A stretch of 56,959 nt of DNA from positions 1 to 56,959 of the forward strand of contig CALDUF010000059.1 of the NCBI GenBank assembly GCA_937923515.1, in the 5' to 3' direction. Shown here in pieces: positions 43,001 through 52,182 of the stretch (positions are counted from its first letter, which is position 1; every line of letters begins with the position of its first letter). A program made the translations under genes and the position numbers. Source of the stretch: an uncultured Flavobacteriaceae bacterium. Lineage in GTDB: Bacteria > Bacteroidota > Bacteroidia > Flavobacteriales > Flavobacteriaceae. The notes below the pieces were generated by a model. The model was not told the DNA's origin. It did no database searches and saw only the letters and a list, made by a program, of their open reading frames with translations.

Positions 43001-43705
43001 ATGAATATAGCTTTACTTGGATATGGTAGAATGGGACAAACCATTGAAAAAATAGCCATAAAACGTGGCCATAACATCGTTTTAAAAGTAGATAAAGATG
43101 ATACTGGATACGATATTACCAAAGCAGATGTAGCGATAGATTTTAGTATTCCTAACGTTGCGTTTGGCAATATTACAAACTGTATAGAAAATGGTGTGCC
43201 TGTAGTTTCAGGCACCACAGGATGGTTAGATAATTACGATAAAGCTATTTCACTTTGTGAAGAAAAAAAGGGCGCATTTATCTATGCTTCAAACTTTAGC
43301 TTAGGTGTAAATATCTTTTTTGAGTTAAATAAAACGTTGGCTAAAATGATGAATAATTTGGAGCAGTATAATGTTACCATGGAAGAAATTCATCATACCA
43401 AAAAACTAGACGCGCCAAGTGGTACTGCCATTACTTTAGCAGAAGGCGTTATTGCAAATAATGAAAATTACGATGGTTGGCAACTAGATACGCCTTCAGA
43501 GAAAAACATCCCAATTGTGGCAAAACGTATTGCCGATGTTCCTGGAACGCATAGCGTAAATTACGAGAGCGAAGTAGATACCATATCTATTGAGCATGTT
43601 GCTCACAACCGCCAAGGTTTTGCACTAGGTGCTGTTGTAGCTGCGGAGTGGTTGGTTGGCAAAACAGGTGTGTTTTCTATGAACGATGTGTTAAATATTG
43701 GTTAA
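43001..43705 (+). CDS. dapB: 4-hydroxy-tetrahydrodipicolinate reductase
   Basis: A 234-residue enzyme with an N-terminal Rossmann motif (ALLGYGRMGQTIEKIA), ASNFSLGVNIFFELN, EEIHHTKKLDAPSGTA (catalytic His and Lys) and HVAHNRQGFALGAV. It performs the NAD(P)H-dependent step of the lysine/diaminopimelate pathway. It is a little shorter than the E. coli enzyme, as is common in Bacteroidota. lepB follows about 70 bases later. Confidence 0.96.
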   Translation: MNIALLGYGRMGQTIEKIAIKRGHNIVLKVDKDDTGYDITKADVAIDFSIPNVAFGNITNCIENGVPVVSGTTGWLDNYDKAISLCEEKKGAFIYASNFSLGVNIFFELNKTLAKMMNNLEQYNVTMEEIHHTKKLDAPSGTAITLAEGVIANNENYDGWQLDTPSEKNIPIVAKRIADVPGTHSVNYESEVDTISIEHVAHNRQGFALGAVVAAEWLVGKTGVFSMNDVLNIG

Positions 43706-43774
43706 CTACACTTAATAAATGTAACAAAACTTAAGCTTAGGGTTCTAACCGGCTTTACATAAAACAACAACATA

Positions 43775-45364
43775 ATGACTATTACGCAGTGGCTTATTTT
43801 TATTCTAATCATACAAGTTATTCACGGATTAGGCACTTGGAAATTATATAAAAAAGCAGGTAGACAACCTTGGGAAGCTTTTGTACCTGTGTACAATGGT
43901 GTGGTTTTAATGAAAATTATAAACCGGCCTTGGTGGTGGGTTATTTTACTTTTCTTGCCTATTGTTAACTTAATTATGTTAATGGTAGTTTGGGTAGAAA
44001 CTGCTAGAAGCTTTGGAAAAAACACACATTTAGATACCTTCTTAGCGGTAGCAAGTCTTGGGTTTTATAATTTTTATTTAAACTATGTAGCAGATGTAAA
44101 GTACGTTGAAAACAGAAGTTTAGTACCAAAATCTGGCTCGGGAGAATGGACCAGCTCTATTTTATTTGCCATTGTAGCAGCTACTATTGTACATACCTAT
44201 TTTATGCAACCCTTTACAATACCGTCTTCTTCACTTGAAAAATCATTATTAGTAGGAGATTTTCTTTTTGTAAGTAAGTTTCATTATGGCGCTAGAGTGC
44301 CTATGACAACGGTTGCAGCACCTATGGTACACGATACCATTCCTTTAGCAAATGTAAAATCTTATGCCTTTAACGATAATTTCGAAAAGCGTAAAACATC
44401 TTGGATTAATAAGTTGCAATTACCCTATATGCGTATTCCAGGATTTCAAAAGATAAAACGCAACGATATTGTGGTGTTTAACCAACCTGCGGATACCTTA
44501 CGTAATATGGATATCTTTAAACCAGACAGAAATTACTACAAGCCAATTGACAAAAAAACCAATTTGGTAAAACGCTGTGTGGGCTTACCTGGAGATTCTT
44601 TAGAAGTTCGTAACGGTTACGTATTTATTAACGGCAAGCAAAATGAGTTACCAGACAGAGCTAAATTGCAGTTTAGTTATCTGGTACAGCCTAAAACCAG
44701 TCAATTTAACCCTAAATACATTAAGGAACGGTACGACATAACAGATCGTTTCGGAATAATTAATAAACAAAACACCTATTATTTTTCGGCTATTACCGAT
44801 GAAGCTGCTGAGAAATTTAAGAACAATCCTAATGTTTTAAACATTTCCATAAATAAGGAAGAAAAAGGAAATCCTAATCCTGATACGTTTCCACATCATC
44901 CAGATTACCCTTGGAATGTCGATTTCTTTGGCCCGTTGTACATTCCGCAAAAAGGTGCAACAATTGACATTAATCTAAAAGTGTTACCCTTATATAAACG
45001 TGTAATTACTGAGTATGAAGGCAATAGTTTAAAAGTACAAGGCAACCAGATATTAATTAATGGCGAAGTTGCAAATACATACACCTTTAAGCAAAATTAC
45101 TATTGGATGATGGGTGACAACCGCCACAACTCTGTAGATGCAAGACGTTGGGGCTTTGTACCTTATAGTCATGTATTTGGTAAAGCCGTATTTATATGGA
45201 TGAGTTGGGATGGTTTCCCTAATGCCAGATGGAAACGCTTTTTTACTACCGTACATGGCGAAGGTAAAGCAACATCATATCTTATTCCGTTTTTAGTTTT
45301 GTTGTTTGGATGGATAGGCTTTAATAAGTGGCGCAGCCGAAAAAAAGAAAAAAGTAGTACTTAA
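43775..45364 (+). CDS. lepB: Signal peptidase I with an N-terminal DUF5684-like membrane domain
   Basis: A 529-residue protein, longer than classical LepB. Residues 1-105 hold about three membrane helices and WKLYKKAGRQPWEAFVPVYN, like the DUF5684 domain. Another membrane helix (about 127-146) precedes FTIPSSSLEKSLLVGDF, with the catalytic Ser at about 153. The Lys is in LVKRCVGLPGDSLEVRNGYV and the GDNxxNSxDxR box is MMGDNRHNSVDARRWG. An insertion between these boxes makes up the extra length. A C-terminal membrane helix ends the protein. It cleaves Sec signal peptides at the inner membrane. Confidence 0.95.
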   Translation: MTITQWLIFILIIQVIHGLGTWKLYKKAGRQPWEAFVPVYNGVVLMKIINRPWWWVILLFLPIVNLIMLMVVWVETARSFGKNTHLDTFLAVASLGFYNFYLNYVADVKYVENRSLVPKSGSGEWTSSILFAIVAATIVHTYFMQPFTIPSSSLEKSLLVGDFLFVSKFHYGARVPMTTVAAPMVHDTIPLANVKSYAFNDNFEKRKTSWINKLQLPYMRIPGFQKIKRNDIVVFNQPADTLRNMDIFKPDRNYYKPIDKKTNLVKRCVGLPGDSLEVRNGYVFINGKQNELPDRAKLQFSYLVQPKTSQFNPKYIKERYDITDRFGIINKQNTYYFSAITDEAAEKFKNNPNVLNISINKEEKGNPNPDTFPHHPDYPWNVDFFGPLYIPQKGATIDINLKVLPLYKRVITEYEGNSLKVQGNQILINGEVANTYTFKQNYYWMMGDNRHNSVDARRWGFVPYSHVFGKAVFIWMSWDGFPNARWKRFFTTVHGEGKATSYLIPFLVLLFGWIGFNKWRSRKKEKSST

Positions 45365-45447
45365 CAGCTGTTGGTGTTGAGGAAGCAGGAATGTAAACAT
45401 TAAATTTTATAGTGAATTTCTGCTTTCGCAGGAATTATAAATTAGTT

Positions 45448-46071
45448 ATGACGATTCTGATCCATCCTACGTATTTTCCAAATATCGCTCAATTTTCTGC
45501 AATAGCAAAGGCGCAACATTTGGTTTGGGAATTTCAGGATAACTTTGTAAAACAAACCTACAGAAATCGCAGCTATATTTATGGTGCTAATGGAAGGCTA
45601 CTACTTAATATTCCTGTAATTTACTCTCAAAAAAACAGACAAAAATATAGCGAAGTAAAAATTTTTAATGGTGAAAAGTGGCAATTACATCACTGGAAAT
45701 CTTTAGAATCTGCCTACCGTACGTCGCCCTTTTTTGAATTTTATGAAGACGAACTAAAACCACTTTTTTTTGAAGAAACAGCATTACTGCTAGACTTTAA
45801 TTTGAAGTGTTTTGAAGTAATTTGTGATTGTCTTCAACTAGATATTTCTAGCTCTAAAACATCTACATATCAAAAAGTAGTAGAAGATATAATTGATTTA
45901 AGATATTTGGTGGATGCTAAAACTGAAACACCGCAACACTTTGAAAGTTATACCCAAGTGTTTAGGAACAAACATGGCTTTATTCCTAATTTAAGTATTT
46001 TAGACTTGCTTTTTAATGAAGGGCCAAATGCCTTAAATTATTTAGAATCACAAACTAGTTCAACAAGATAA
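45448..46071 (+). CDS. WbqC-family protein
   Basis: A 207-residue protein from the ATG at 45448 (MTILIHPTYFPNIAQF); the frame runs up to 45412 but the family starts at this HPTYFP motif. It shows the typical GRLLLNIPVIYSQKNRQKYS, WQLHHWKSLESAYRTSPFFE and YEDELKPLF. WbqC-like proteins occur in O-antigen and other clusters and have no firmly established activity. The next gene overlaps its stop by one base. Confidence 0.9.
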   Translation: MTILIHPTYFPNIAQFSAIAKAQHLVWEFQDNFVKQTYRNRSYIYGANGRLLLNIPVIYSQKNRQKYSEVKIFNGEKWQLHHWKSLESAYRTSPFFEFYEDELKPLFFEETALLLDFNLKCFEVICDCLQLDISSSKTSTYQKVVEDIIDLRYLVDAKTETPQHFESYTQVFRNKHGFIPNLSILDLLFNEGPNALNYLESQTSSTR

Positions 46072-46379
46072 TGGTACAATCCATAGCGCATTACGGTTGC
46101 CATTTTCTTTTACCTTTGGTAGTGGCACTTTTGTTTTTTAAAGCAAACTGGAAAATTGCTTATGTTACAATGCTCGCTGGATTATTGATAGATCTAGACC
46201 ACCTACTGGCGTCGCCTATTTTTGATCCCAACAGATGCAGTATTGGATACCATCCACTACACGCGCCTTTCGCCATATTGTTTTATATCTTTTTATGCTT
46301 CCCTAAAAAATCAAGACTAGTAGGTTTAGGCTTGGTAATTCATATTATTTCCGATGCAGTGGATTGCGCTTTTATGTAA
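46071..46379 (+). CDS. DUF6122 membrane protein
   Basis: A 102-residue protein with about three hydrophobic segments and conserved HYGCHFLLPLVVALLFF, LIDLDHLLASPIFDPNRCSI and YHPLHAPF. The pattern of conserved His and Asp in membrane turns resembles metal-dependent membrane hydrolases, but the family is uncharacterised. It overlaps the WbqC gene by one base and is convergent with the next gene. Confidence 0.88.
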   Translation: MVQSIAHYGCHFLLPLVVALLFFKANWKIAYVTMLAGLLIDLDHLLASPIFDPNRCSIGYHPLHAPFAILFYIFLCFPKKSRLVGLGLVIHIISDAVDCAFM

Positions 46380-46381
46380 AT

Positions 46382-47407
46382 TTATTGCTTTAAATTAAGC
46401 GTCGTCATAATTGGGTAATGGTCGGAATAATGTTCGTTATACGCCTTAAAGCCATTTACTTTAAGAGTTTCATCTGAAAAAATAAAGTCAATCCTAATTG
46501 GAAAAAACTTAAAATCGAATGTGCGTCCAAAGCCATTACCAGCTTCTTTAAAAGTATCGTTTAAATCGCCTTTAATATTTCTATACACATAAGAAAAGGC
46601 CGTATTATTAAAATCGCCACAAATAAGCATTTTGTATTTGCATTGTTTTTTATGAATTAAAAACAACTCCGATTGAAATTGTTGCATTTTAAACGTTTTA
46701 CCAACATGCTTAAAAAGGCGCTCAGAATTTTCGGTTTTTAAGTTTTCTACTTTGGTATCAATACGCATAGACTCCAAATGAATATTGTATACTCTTACAG
46801 TGTCATTTTTAATAACTACATCGGCATAAATAGCATTGTTTGAAGTATCAGGGAACTCCACAGAGCCTGAATTCACTATCGGGAAATTAGAAAAAATGGC
46901 TTGTCCGTATTTAATTTTTTTACCAAATAGTTTTTCGTATTTATATTTAAAAAAAGACAGATCTACGTTTTTATGCGGATGATATTCTTGCAAACTCAAA
47001 ATATCTGGTTGTTCATTTTTAATTAAATCTACAATTTTAGTTTCAATATCATCCTCGGGAATCCATTTGTATAAATTAAATAACCGAACATTATAATTCA
47101 TTACCTTAAAATTATCAGGTGCTTCTATATTTTTAGAAGACGAAAACTTATATAGCGACCCAAAAGAAAAATAACCAACTGCCAAAACTACTAAGGACAA
47201 TAAAAATTGCTTTTTAAGCTTTAGCAACCAATACAAAAAAAACAGTACGTTGATAAGAATTAAAAGTGCAACACCTAAACTTAATACCGAAAGTATTGAA
47301 AACGTTTTTGGAGGCAAAAAAGGCAACACATAAGAAAGTAACAATATAACCGCTAATAGTCTATTGATGACCCAAAGGATTTTATCAAAGAATTTTAGTT
47401 TTTTCAT
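46382..47407 (-). CDS. Membrane-anchored endonuclease/exonuclease/phosphatase-family protein
   Basis: A 341-residue protein. The first about 100 residues contain three hydrophobic helices. The EEP domain follows: KVMNYNVRLFN, SLQEYHPHKN (Glu), VYNIHLESMRI, LICGDFNNTAFS and the C-terminal YNEHYSDHYPIMTTL (catalytic SDH). Such membrane-bound EEP proteins probably hydrolyse a phosphoester outside the cytoplasm; the substrate is unknown. It is transcribed separately from the rhomboid genes after a 140-base gap. Confidence 0.9.
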   Translation of the reverse strand: MKKLKFFDKILWVINRLLAVILLLSYVLPFLPPKTFSILSVLSLGVALLILINVLFFLYWLLKLKKQFLLSLVVLAVGYFSFGSLYKFSSSKNIEAPDNFKVMNYNVRLFNLYKWIPEDDIETKIVDLIKNEQPDILSLQEYHPHKNVDLSFFKYKYEKLFGKKIKYGQAIFSNFPIVNSGSVEFPDTSNNAIYADVVIKNDTVRVYNIHLESMRIDTKVENLKTENSERLFKHVGKTFKMQQFQSELFLIHKKQCKYKMLICGDFNNTAFSYVYRNIKGDLNDTFKEAGNGFGRTFDFKFFPIRIDFIFSDETLKVNGFKAYNEHYSDHYPIMTTLNLKQ

Positions 47408-47549
47408 ATTGAATTGGCTAATGCTAATAGACAGAGGATAGCTGTTGTTTAAGGCTGTTTTTAAAAGCTATCATAGTGAGCATTATATGAAAGACTCGAT
47501 GGTAACACATTTCAAATTGAGATTAATTGCTTTAGCTTCTGGCTCCAAC

Positions 47550-48395
47550 TTACTTCCCTGCTCTAAATAAAAAATCTTTTTCTTCAGCCGTTAAACTATC
47601 GTAACCACTTTTACTTATTTTATCTAAAATAACATCAATCTTTTTCTGATTGTTAAACTCATCAAAATCTGCTTTAGTATAACCGCCTACTTTACTTTTA
47701 TTTTTATGAACAGTTTTTAAAGGGCTCTTTTTTTTGAACTTAAAAAACCCTGTTATAGCATCCATAAGCTTCTCAAAGCCTTTACCAATATCATTACCTT
47801 TTACCAGTTGCTTTGCGTACACATAGCCCAATAAAACGCCTCCTAAATGTGCTAAAGCACCACCGCCATTGCTTCCAAAAAGGCCTAATACATCAATTAC
47901 TACTATTGCAACACCTATATACAATAGTTTAATATTAAAAGCGATTAATCGTACTTCTTTATTAGGCATATAAGCACATAAAAAAATAAGTAGCGCTCTA
48001 ACCGAAGCCGAAGCACCCACAAGCGGCACATTGGTACGACTTTGGGGTAAGAACTCGTAAAACAATAAATATAAAATACCTCCAAAAATGGCACCTAAAA
48101 AATAAACGTTCAATGCTGTTTTTGAAGAAAAAAGATTAAGAAACATTTGCGCTAAAAAATAAAGCCATAGCATGTTTAAGCCCATGTGTAACCAATCGTA
48201 ATGGGTAAACGCATAGGTAATAACTGTCCAAGGTTTATAGATAAATTGATTAAGACTACTTGGTAGTTCTAACCATGATAATAACGAAGAAAATACGATA
48301 CCAATTAAAAAAATTATAACATTAGCAACTATAATTTTTTCAAGAACGTTTAATCTTAACAGTTTGTCTTTAATATCTTGATTTAAGGAAGTCAT
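47550..48395 (-). CDS. Rhomboid-family intramembrane serine protease
   Basis: A 281-residue rhomboid. Six membrane helices include FTHYDWLHMGLNMLWLYFLA (helix-2 His/Asn), the nucleophile segment VPLVGASASVRALLIFL and the catalytic His in ALAHLGGVLLGYVYAK. About 90 cytoplasmic residues follow, ending in VILDKISKSGYDSLTAEEKD, the small C-terminal helical motif seen in flavobacterial rhomboids. It lies two bases downstream of a second rhomboid gene. Confidence 0.92.
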   Translation of the reverse strand: MTSLNQDIKDKLLRLNVLEKIIVANVIIFLIGIVFSSLLSWLELPSSLNQFIYKPWTVITYAFTHYDWLHMGLNMLWLYFLAQMFLNLFSSKTALNVYFLGAIFGGILYLLFYEFLPQSRTNVPLVGASASVRALLIFLCAYMPNKEVRLIAFNIKLLYIGVAIVVIDVLGLFGSNGGGALAHLGGVLLGYVYAKQLVKGNDIGKGFEKLMDAITGFFKFKKKSPLKTVHKNKSKVGGYTKADFDEFNNQKKIDVILDKISKSGYDSLTAEEKDFLFRAGK

Positions 48396-48396
48396 G

Positions 48397-49143
48397 TTAA
48401 TTCCAACGATTGCTTTTAAATTGTGTTTTTTTCCAATACCACATAATAAATGCGCCAGTTATGGCACCACCTACGTGGGCAAAATGTGCAATATTTGCAC
48501 CACCAAATATACTCTGTCCTGAAAGCCCTAAAAAGGTTTCGAGCGCTAAAACTGCGGGGATAAAATATTTTGCTTTAACTGGTATGGGTAAAAAAATGAG
48601 CATCAATTCTGCATTTGGATTCATCATTCCAAAAGCAGCCAGTATCCCCATAATACAACCAGATGCCCCAACCATAGAAGCTGTATAAAAATTGTATGAC
48701 TCTTGTAAAGCACCAACCAACTCTGTAGTCATACCAGCAACACCTTTGCCACTAGCGTACATGTTAAGAATTTCAGTTTCAGAAAAACCTGCTGCAATTA
48801 ACTCATTAAATGCAGGCATAAACCTAAAATAATATTCACCTAGCTGTAATGCTAAAGCGCCCAATCCTGCCGAAAAATAAATAAACAAAAATCGTTTAGA
48901 CCCTAAAACTTGTTCTACAGGTGTACCAAACATCCATAAGGCAAACATATTTAAAGCCAAATGCATTACACCACCATGCATAAACATGTGAGTTACAATT
49001 TGCCATGGTTGGAAAGCTTCATTTTTTGGAAAATGCATTGCGAACCAATTAGAAAACAGTCCCTCGCCAACTGCCATTGTTCCCACAAATAATATCACAT
49101 TTATGATAATTAAATGCTTAACTGTATCTGAAATTCGCATCAT
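48397..49143 (-). CDS. Rhomboid-family intramembrane serine protease
   Basis: A 248-residue rhomboid with QIVTHMFMHGGVMHLALNMF (helix-2 HxxxN), the nucleophile in MVGASGCIMGILAAFG (GxSG) and the catalytic His in AHFAHVGGAITGAFIM. A long loop of about 50 residues (RFMPAFNELIAAGFSETEIL) is inserted before the catalytic Ser. It lies two bases upstream of the other rhomboid gene and four bases after mutL, so the three genes form an operon. Confidence 0.93.
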   Translation of the reverse strand: MMRISDTVKHLIIINVILFVGTMAVGEGLFSNWFAMHFPKNEAFQPWQIVTHMFMHGGVMHLALNMFALWMFGTPVEQVLGSKRFLFIYFSAGLGALALQLGEYYFRFMPAFNELIAAGFSETEILNMYASGKGVAGMTTELVGALQESYNFYTASMVGASGCIMGILAAFGMMNPNAELMLIFLPIPVKAKYFIPAVLALETFLGLSGQSIFGGANIAHFAHVGGAITGAFIMWYWKKTQFKSNRWN

Positions 49144-49146
49144 AGT

Positions 49147-51000
49147 TTATATAAATTTTTTATCTAATTCATCAACACCCATCGTTATAAACGTTAAGCG
49201 ATTGGTAGGTGAAACATTAGGTTCTTTGCAGGCAAATAGCTTATTTACTATATGTTCTTGCTCATCTTTTTGCAGCGACTGCCCCGTTTTTATAGCCAAA
49301 CTTTTTGCCATAGATTTTGCCAACAAATCTGTAGCACTAAAATTTGCATCAGGTACTTCGTTTTGCACATCGCTTATTAATTGTTCTAATATGATAGAAA
49401 TTTCACTTTCTGGCACCATAACTGGCACGCCTTTTATTTCTATAGATGCTTCTGTAACATTAGAAAACACAAATCCTGTGTGTTCTAAATCTTTTTGTAA
49501 TTGCTTTACAATCTCTAATTCTTGTGATGAAAAGTGCAATTCTAAAGGAAACAACAATTGCTGGCTCACGCCTTCCTTCACCGTAATATCCTTTAAAAAG
49601 TCTTCGTATAAAATACGTTGGTGTGCCCTACTTTGGTCTATTACCAAAAGTCCAGATTTTATAGCACTTATAATATATTTATTATGAAATTGATAGGTTT
49701 TATTTGTTTTTTCTGGCGTCTCCTTACCTTCAAATAAAGAGCTTACAGTTTCCTCACTTTCAAACGTTAAGGCTCTAAAATCTGTCGAACCATTACTTTT
49801 AGATTCTAAACCAACATACAAACCTTCCCAGTTTTCAGTAGGTGTTTTTCTGTAAGAAGTCGCCTGATGTGTTCCCGGTGTTGTTTTAGATTCTTGAAAC
49901 GGATTAAAACTACTATCTACCTCTATTTTGGGTGTCTCGGTTCTAGAACCTTTCAAACTATATGGTGTATCTAAGGTTGCATCGCGCTCAAAATCTAAAA
50001 CTGGCGCAATATTAAACTGGCCTAAACTGTGTTTTACGGCAGATCGTAAAATGGCATACAACGTATGTTCATCATCAAACTTTATTTCTGTTTTTGTAGG
50101 ATGAATATTTATATCAATAGTTTGTGGATCTACAGTTAAATTTAAAAAATAGCTTGGATGCGTTCCTGTTTTTAGAAGCCCTTCAAAAGCCGATAAAATA
50201 GCGTGATTTAAATATGCACTTTTAATAAACCGATTATTTACAAAAAAATACTGTTCGCCTCTGGTCTTTTTAGCAAACTCGGGCTTGCCAACAAATCCTG
50301 AGATTTTTAGTACCTCTGTATCTTCATCTACAGGTACAAGTTTCTCGTTCGTTTTGTTTCCAAATATATTTACAATACGCTGCCTGTAATTACTAACCGG
50401 TAAGTTAAACGTTTCACTACCGTTATGGTACAGTGAAAAACTAATATTAGGATGCGCTAGAGACACTCTATGAAACTCATCAATAATATGGCGTAGCTCT
50501 ACCGTGTTAGATTTTAAAAAATTACGACGTGCCGGAATATTGAAGAATAGGTTTTTTACAGAAAGCGATGTGCCTTTTGGTGTTACCACAACATCTTGAG
50601 ATACCACCTCGCTACCTTCAATTACTATTGCCGTACCTACATCATCGGCCGCTTGTTTTGTTTTTAATTCCACATGAGCAATAGCAGCAATACTGGCTAA
50701 AGCTTCACCACGAAACCCTTTAGTATTAAGTAGAAATAAATCATCAGCACTTCTAATTTTTGATGTGGCATGCCGTTCAAAACTTAAACGCGCATCAGTA
50801 ACACTCATGCCTTTACCATTATCAATAACTTGAATAAGGGTTTTGCCAGCGTCTTTCACTATAAGTTTTATAACATCTGCACCAGCATCAATTGCATTTT
50901 CTAATAATTCTTTTACTACAGATGCAGGACGTTGTACAACTTCTCCAGCAGCTATTTGGTTTGCTACATGATCTGGTAAAAGTTGAATAATATCTGCCAT
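49147..51000 (-). CDS. mutL: DNA mismatch repair protein MutL
   Basis: A 617-residue MutL. The GHKL ATPase motifs are ELLENAIDAGAD, IDNGKGMS, RHATSKIRSADDL and GFRGEALASIAA. A transducer domain follows (YFFVNNRFIKSAYLNHAI; DINIHPTKTEIKFDDE), then a C-terminal dimerisation domain. The C-terminal part shows CKEPNVSPTNR-like residues but I do not see the DQHAxxERxxYE motif (it reads IDQSRAHQRILYEDF), so the endonuclease motif appears altered. It couples MutS to strand removal. Confidence 0.96.
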   Translation of the reverse strand: MADIIQLLPDHVANQIAAGEVVQRPASVVKELLENAIDAGADVIKLIVKDAGKTLIQVIDNGKGMSVTDARLSFERHATSKIRSADDLFLLNTKGFRGEALASIAAIAHVELKTKQAADDVGTAIVIEGSEVVSQDVVVTPKGTSLSVKNLFFNIPARRNFLKSNTVELRHIIDEFHRVSLAHPNISFSLYHNGSETFNLPVSNYRQRIVNIFGNKTNEKLVPVDEDTEVLKISGFVGKPEFAKKTRGEQYFFVNNRFIKSAYLNHAILSAFEGLLKTGTHPSYFLNLTVDPQTIDINIHPTKTEIKFDDEHTLYAILRSAVKHSLGQFNIAPVLDFERDATLDTPYSLKGSRTETPKIEVDSSFNPFQESKTTPGTHQATSYRKTPTENWEGLYVGLESKSNGSTDFRALTFESEETVSSLFEGKETPEKTNKTYQFHNKYIISAIKSGLLVIDQSRAHQRILYEDFLKDITVKEGVSQQLLFPLELHFSSQELEIVKQLQKDLEHTGFVFSNVTEASIEIKGVPVMVPESEISIILEQLISDVQNEVPDANFSATDLLAKSMAKSLAIKTGQSLQKDEQEHIVNKLFACKEPNVSPTNRLTFITMGVDELDKKFI

Positions 51001-51006
51001 AAAATA

Positions 51007-51285
51007 TTATGAAAAGAATATAGATAAATCGAAACCAATAATAAACAAAAACACTAAAACTAATACTGCAATAATAATGATTACGCGCTTATTGGCTTCG
51101 TTGTTTTCATTGGTTTTGTAATCGTTAATTGCATTAACAAACTTAGATTTTATACCATTGTTATTACCCACAGTAACCCTATGTTCATCAAACTTATGCT
51201 TTATTTCATAAGGACTACCTTCACCTTTATAATACCGAGGTGTGTAACTAAATTTTTTGTTTTTTCTAACTTTTAAAATGCCCAT
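51007..51285 (-). CDS. Small single-span membrane protein
   Basis: A 92-residue protein with a basic N-terminus (LKVRKNKKFSYTPRYYKGEG) and a C-terminal membrane helix (VIIIIAVLVLVFLFIIGF). It shares its layout (KxFxYxxR start, C-terminal helix) with the 72-residue protein just upstream. Small proteins at this mutL-ribH position are sometimes labelled riboflavin synthase subunit beta in flavobacterial genomes, a label the sequence does not support. The function is unknown. It lies six bases from mutL. Confidence 0.75.
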   Translation of the reverse strand: MGILKVRKNKKFSYTPRYYKGEGSPYEIKHKFDEHRVTVGNNNGIKSKFVNAINDYKTNENNEANKRVIIIIAVLVLVFLFIIGFDLSIFFS

Positions 51286-51303
51286 GGGTTCTAGATTTTG
51301 TGA

Positions 51304-51522
51304 TTACATATATTTTTTTTCTAATAGATACATGCAAATCAATAATAATACCAAAGCCAAGATTAAAAAACGTATCGATATGCCACCTCTTACTTTTTTA
51401 CCACTTTCATTTCGCCATTTTGATGCAAATTCTTTGCGATTGCCTTCTACTTGAGAGTTGGTATGATCTCCTGAAAAGCGAGACTTATAGTTAAAGGTTT
51501 TATGTTTACGTTTTCCGAACAA
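51304..51522 (-). CDS. Small single-span membrane protein
   Basis: A 72-residue protein: MFGKRKHKTFNYKSRF, a charged middle (GNRKEFASKWRNESGKK), then a C-terminal membrane helix (FLILALVLLLICMYLL). It looks like a distant paralog of the next protein downstream (18-base gap). The function is unknown. Both could insert as tail-anchored membrane proteins. Confidence 0.72.
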   Translation of the reverse strand: MFGKRKHKTFNYKSRFSGDHTNSQVEGNRKEFASKWRNESGKKVRGGISIRFLILALVLLLICMYLLEKKYM

Positions 51523-51685
51523 AATAGATTGCTTACTAATCTCTCAAAAGTACTTAAAAAAGGGTAGAAATACTGGGGCGAACTGCTAAAAATTGTTAAC
51601 AAAGCCTACTCTAAATTTCAAATATCTAAATTCTAAACTCCAATCTTATATTTGGAATTTTGTTTTTGAATATTGGAATTTTTAA

Positions 51686-52171
51686 TTAACTATTATTACG
51701 AAGTTCTGCCATTTTTATAGCAGCAATAGCAGCTTCAGTACCTTTATTACCGTGCTTACCGCCAGAGCGGTCTATGGCTTGTTGCATAGTATTATCAGTA
51801 AGCACGCAAAAAATTACGGGTGTTTCTTGCATTACATTTAGGTCTTTAATTCCCTGCGCAACACCTTCACAAACAAAATCAAAATGTTTAGTTTCACCTT
51901 GAATAACACTACCAACGGCTATAACAGCGTTTACTATTTGTTCTTGCATTTTTTTACAACCATAAATTAACTCAAAACTTCCAGGGACATCCCAACGTAT
52001 AATATTAGAAGGTGCTACACCATTTTCAATTAGTGTATTGTAAGCGCCTTTGTAGAGCCCCTCTGTAATGGTGTCATTCCATTCTGAAACAACAATCCCA
52101 AACCGAAAGTTGCTCGCGTTTGGGATTGTTGTTTTATCGTAATGTGATAAATTTTTATTTTCGGTAGCCAT
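51686..52171 (-). CDS. ribH: 6,7-dimethyl-8-ribityllumazine synthase
   Basis: A 161-residue enzyme with RFGIVVSEWNDTITEGLY, WDVPGSFELIYGCKKM, VIAVGSVIQGETKHFDFVC and VLTDNTMQQAIDRSGGKHGN, all characteristic of RibH. It condenses the ribityl-uracil with dihydroxybutanone phosphate in the last but one step of riboflavin synthesis. The enzyme forms large oligomeric shells. It follows the TPR gene by 11 bases. Its 150-base downstream spacer is unremarkable. Confidence 0.97.
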   Translation of the reverse strand: MATENKNLSHYDKTTIPNASNFRFGIVVSEWNDTITEGLYKGAYNTLIENGVAPSNIIRWDVPGSFELIYGCKKMQEQIVNAVIAVGSVIQGETKHFDFVCEGVAQGIKDLNVMQETPVIFCVLTDNTMQQAIDRSGGKHGNKGTEAAIAAIKMAELRNNS

Positions 52172-52182
52172 ACTACATGGTT

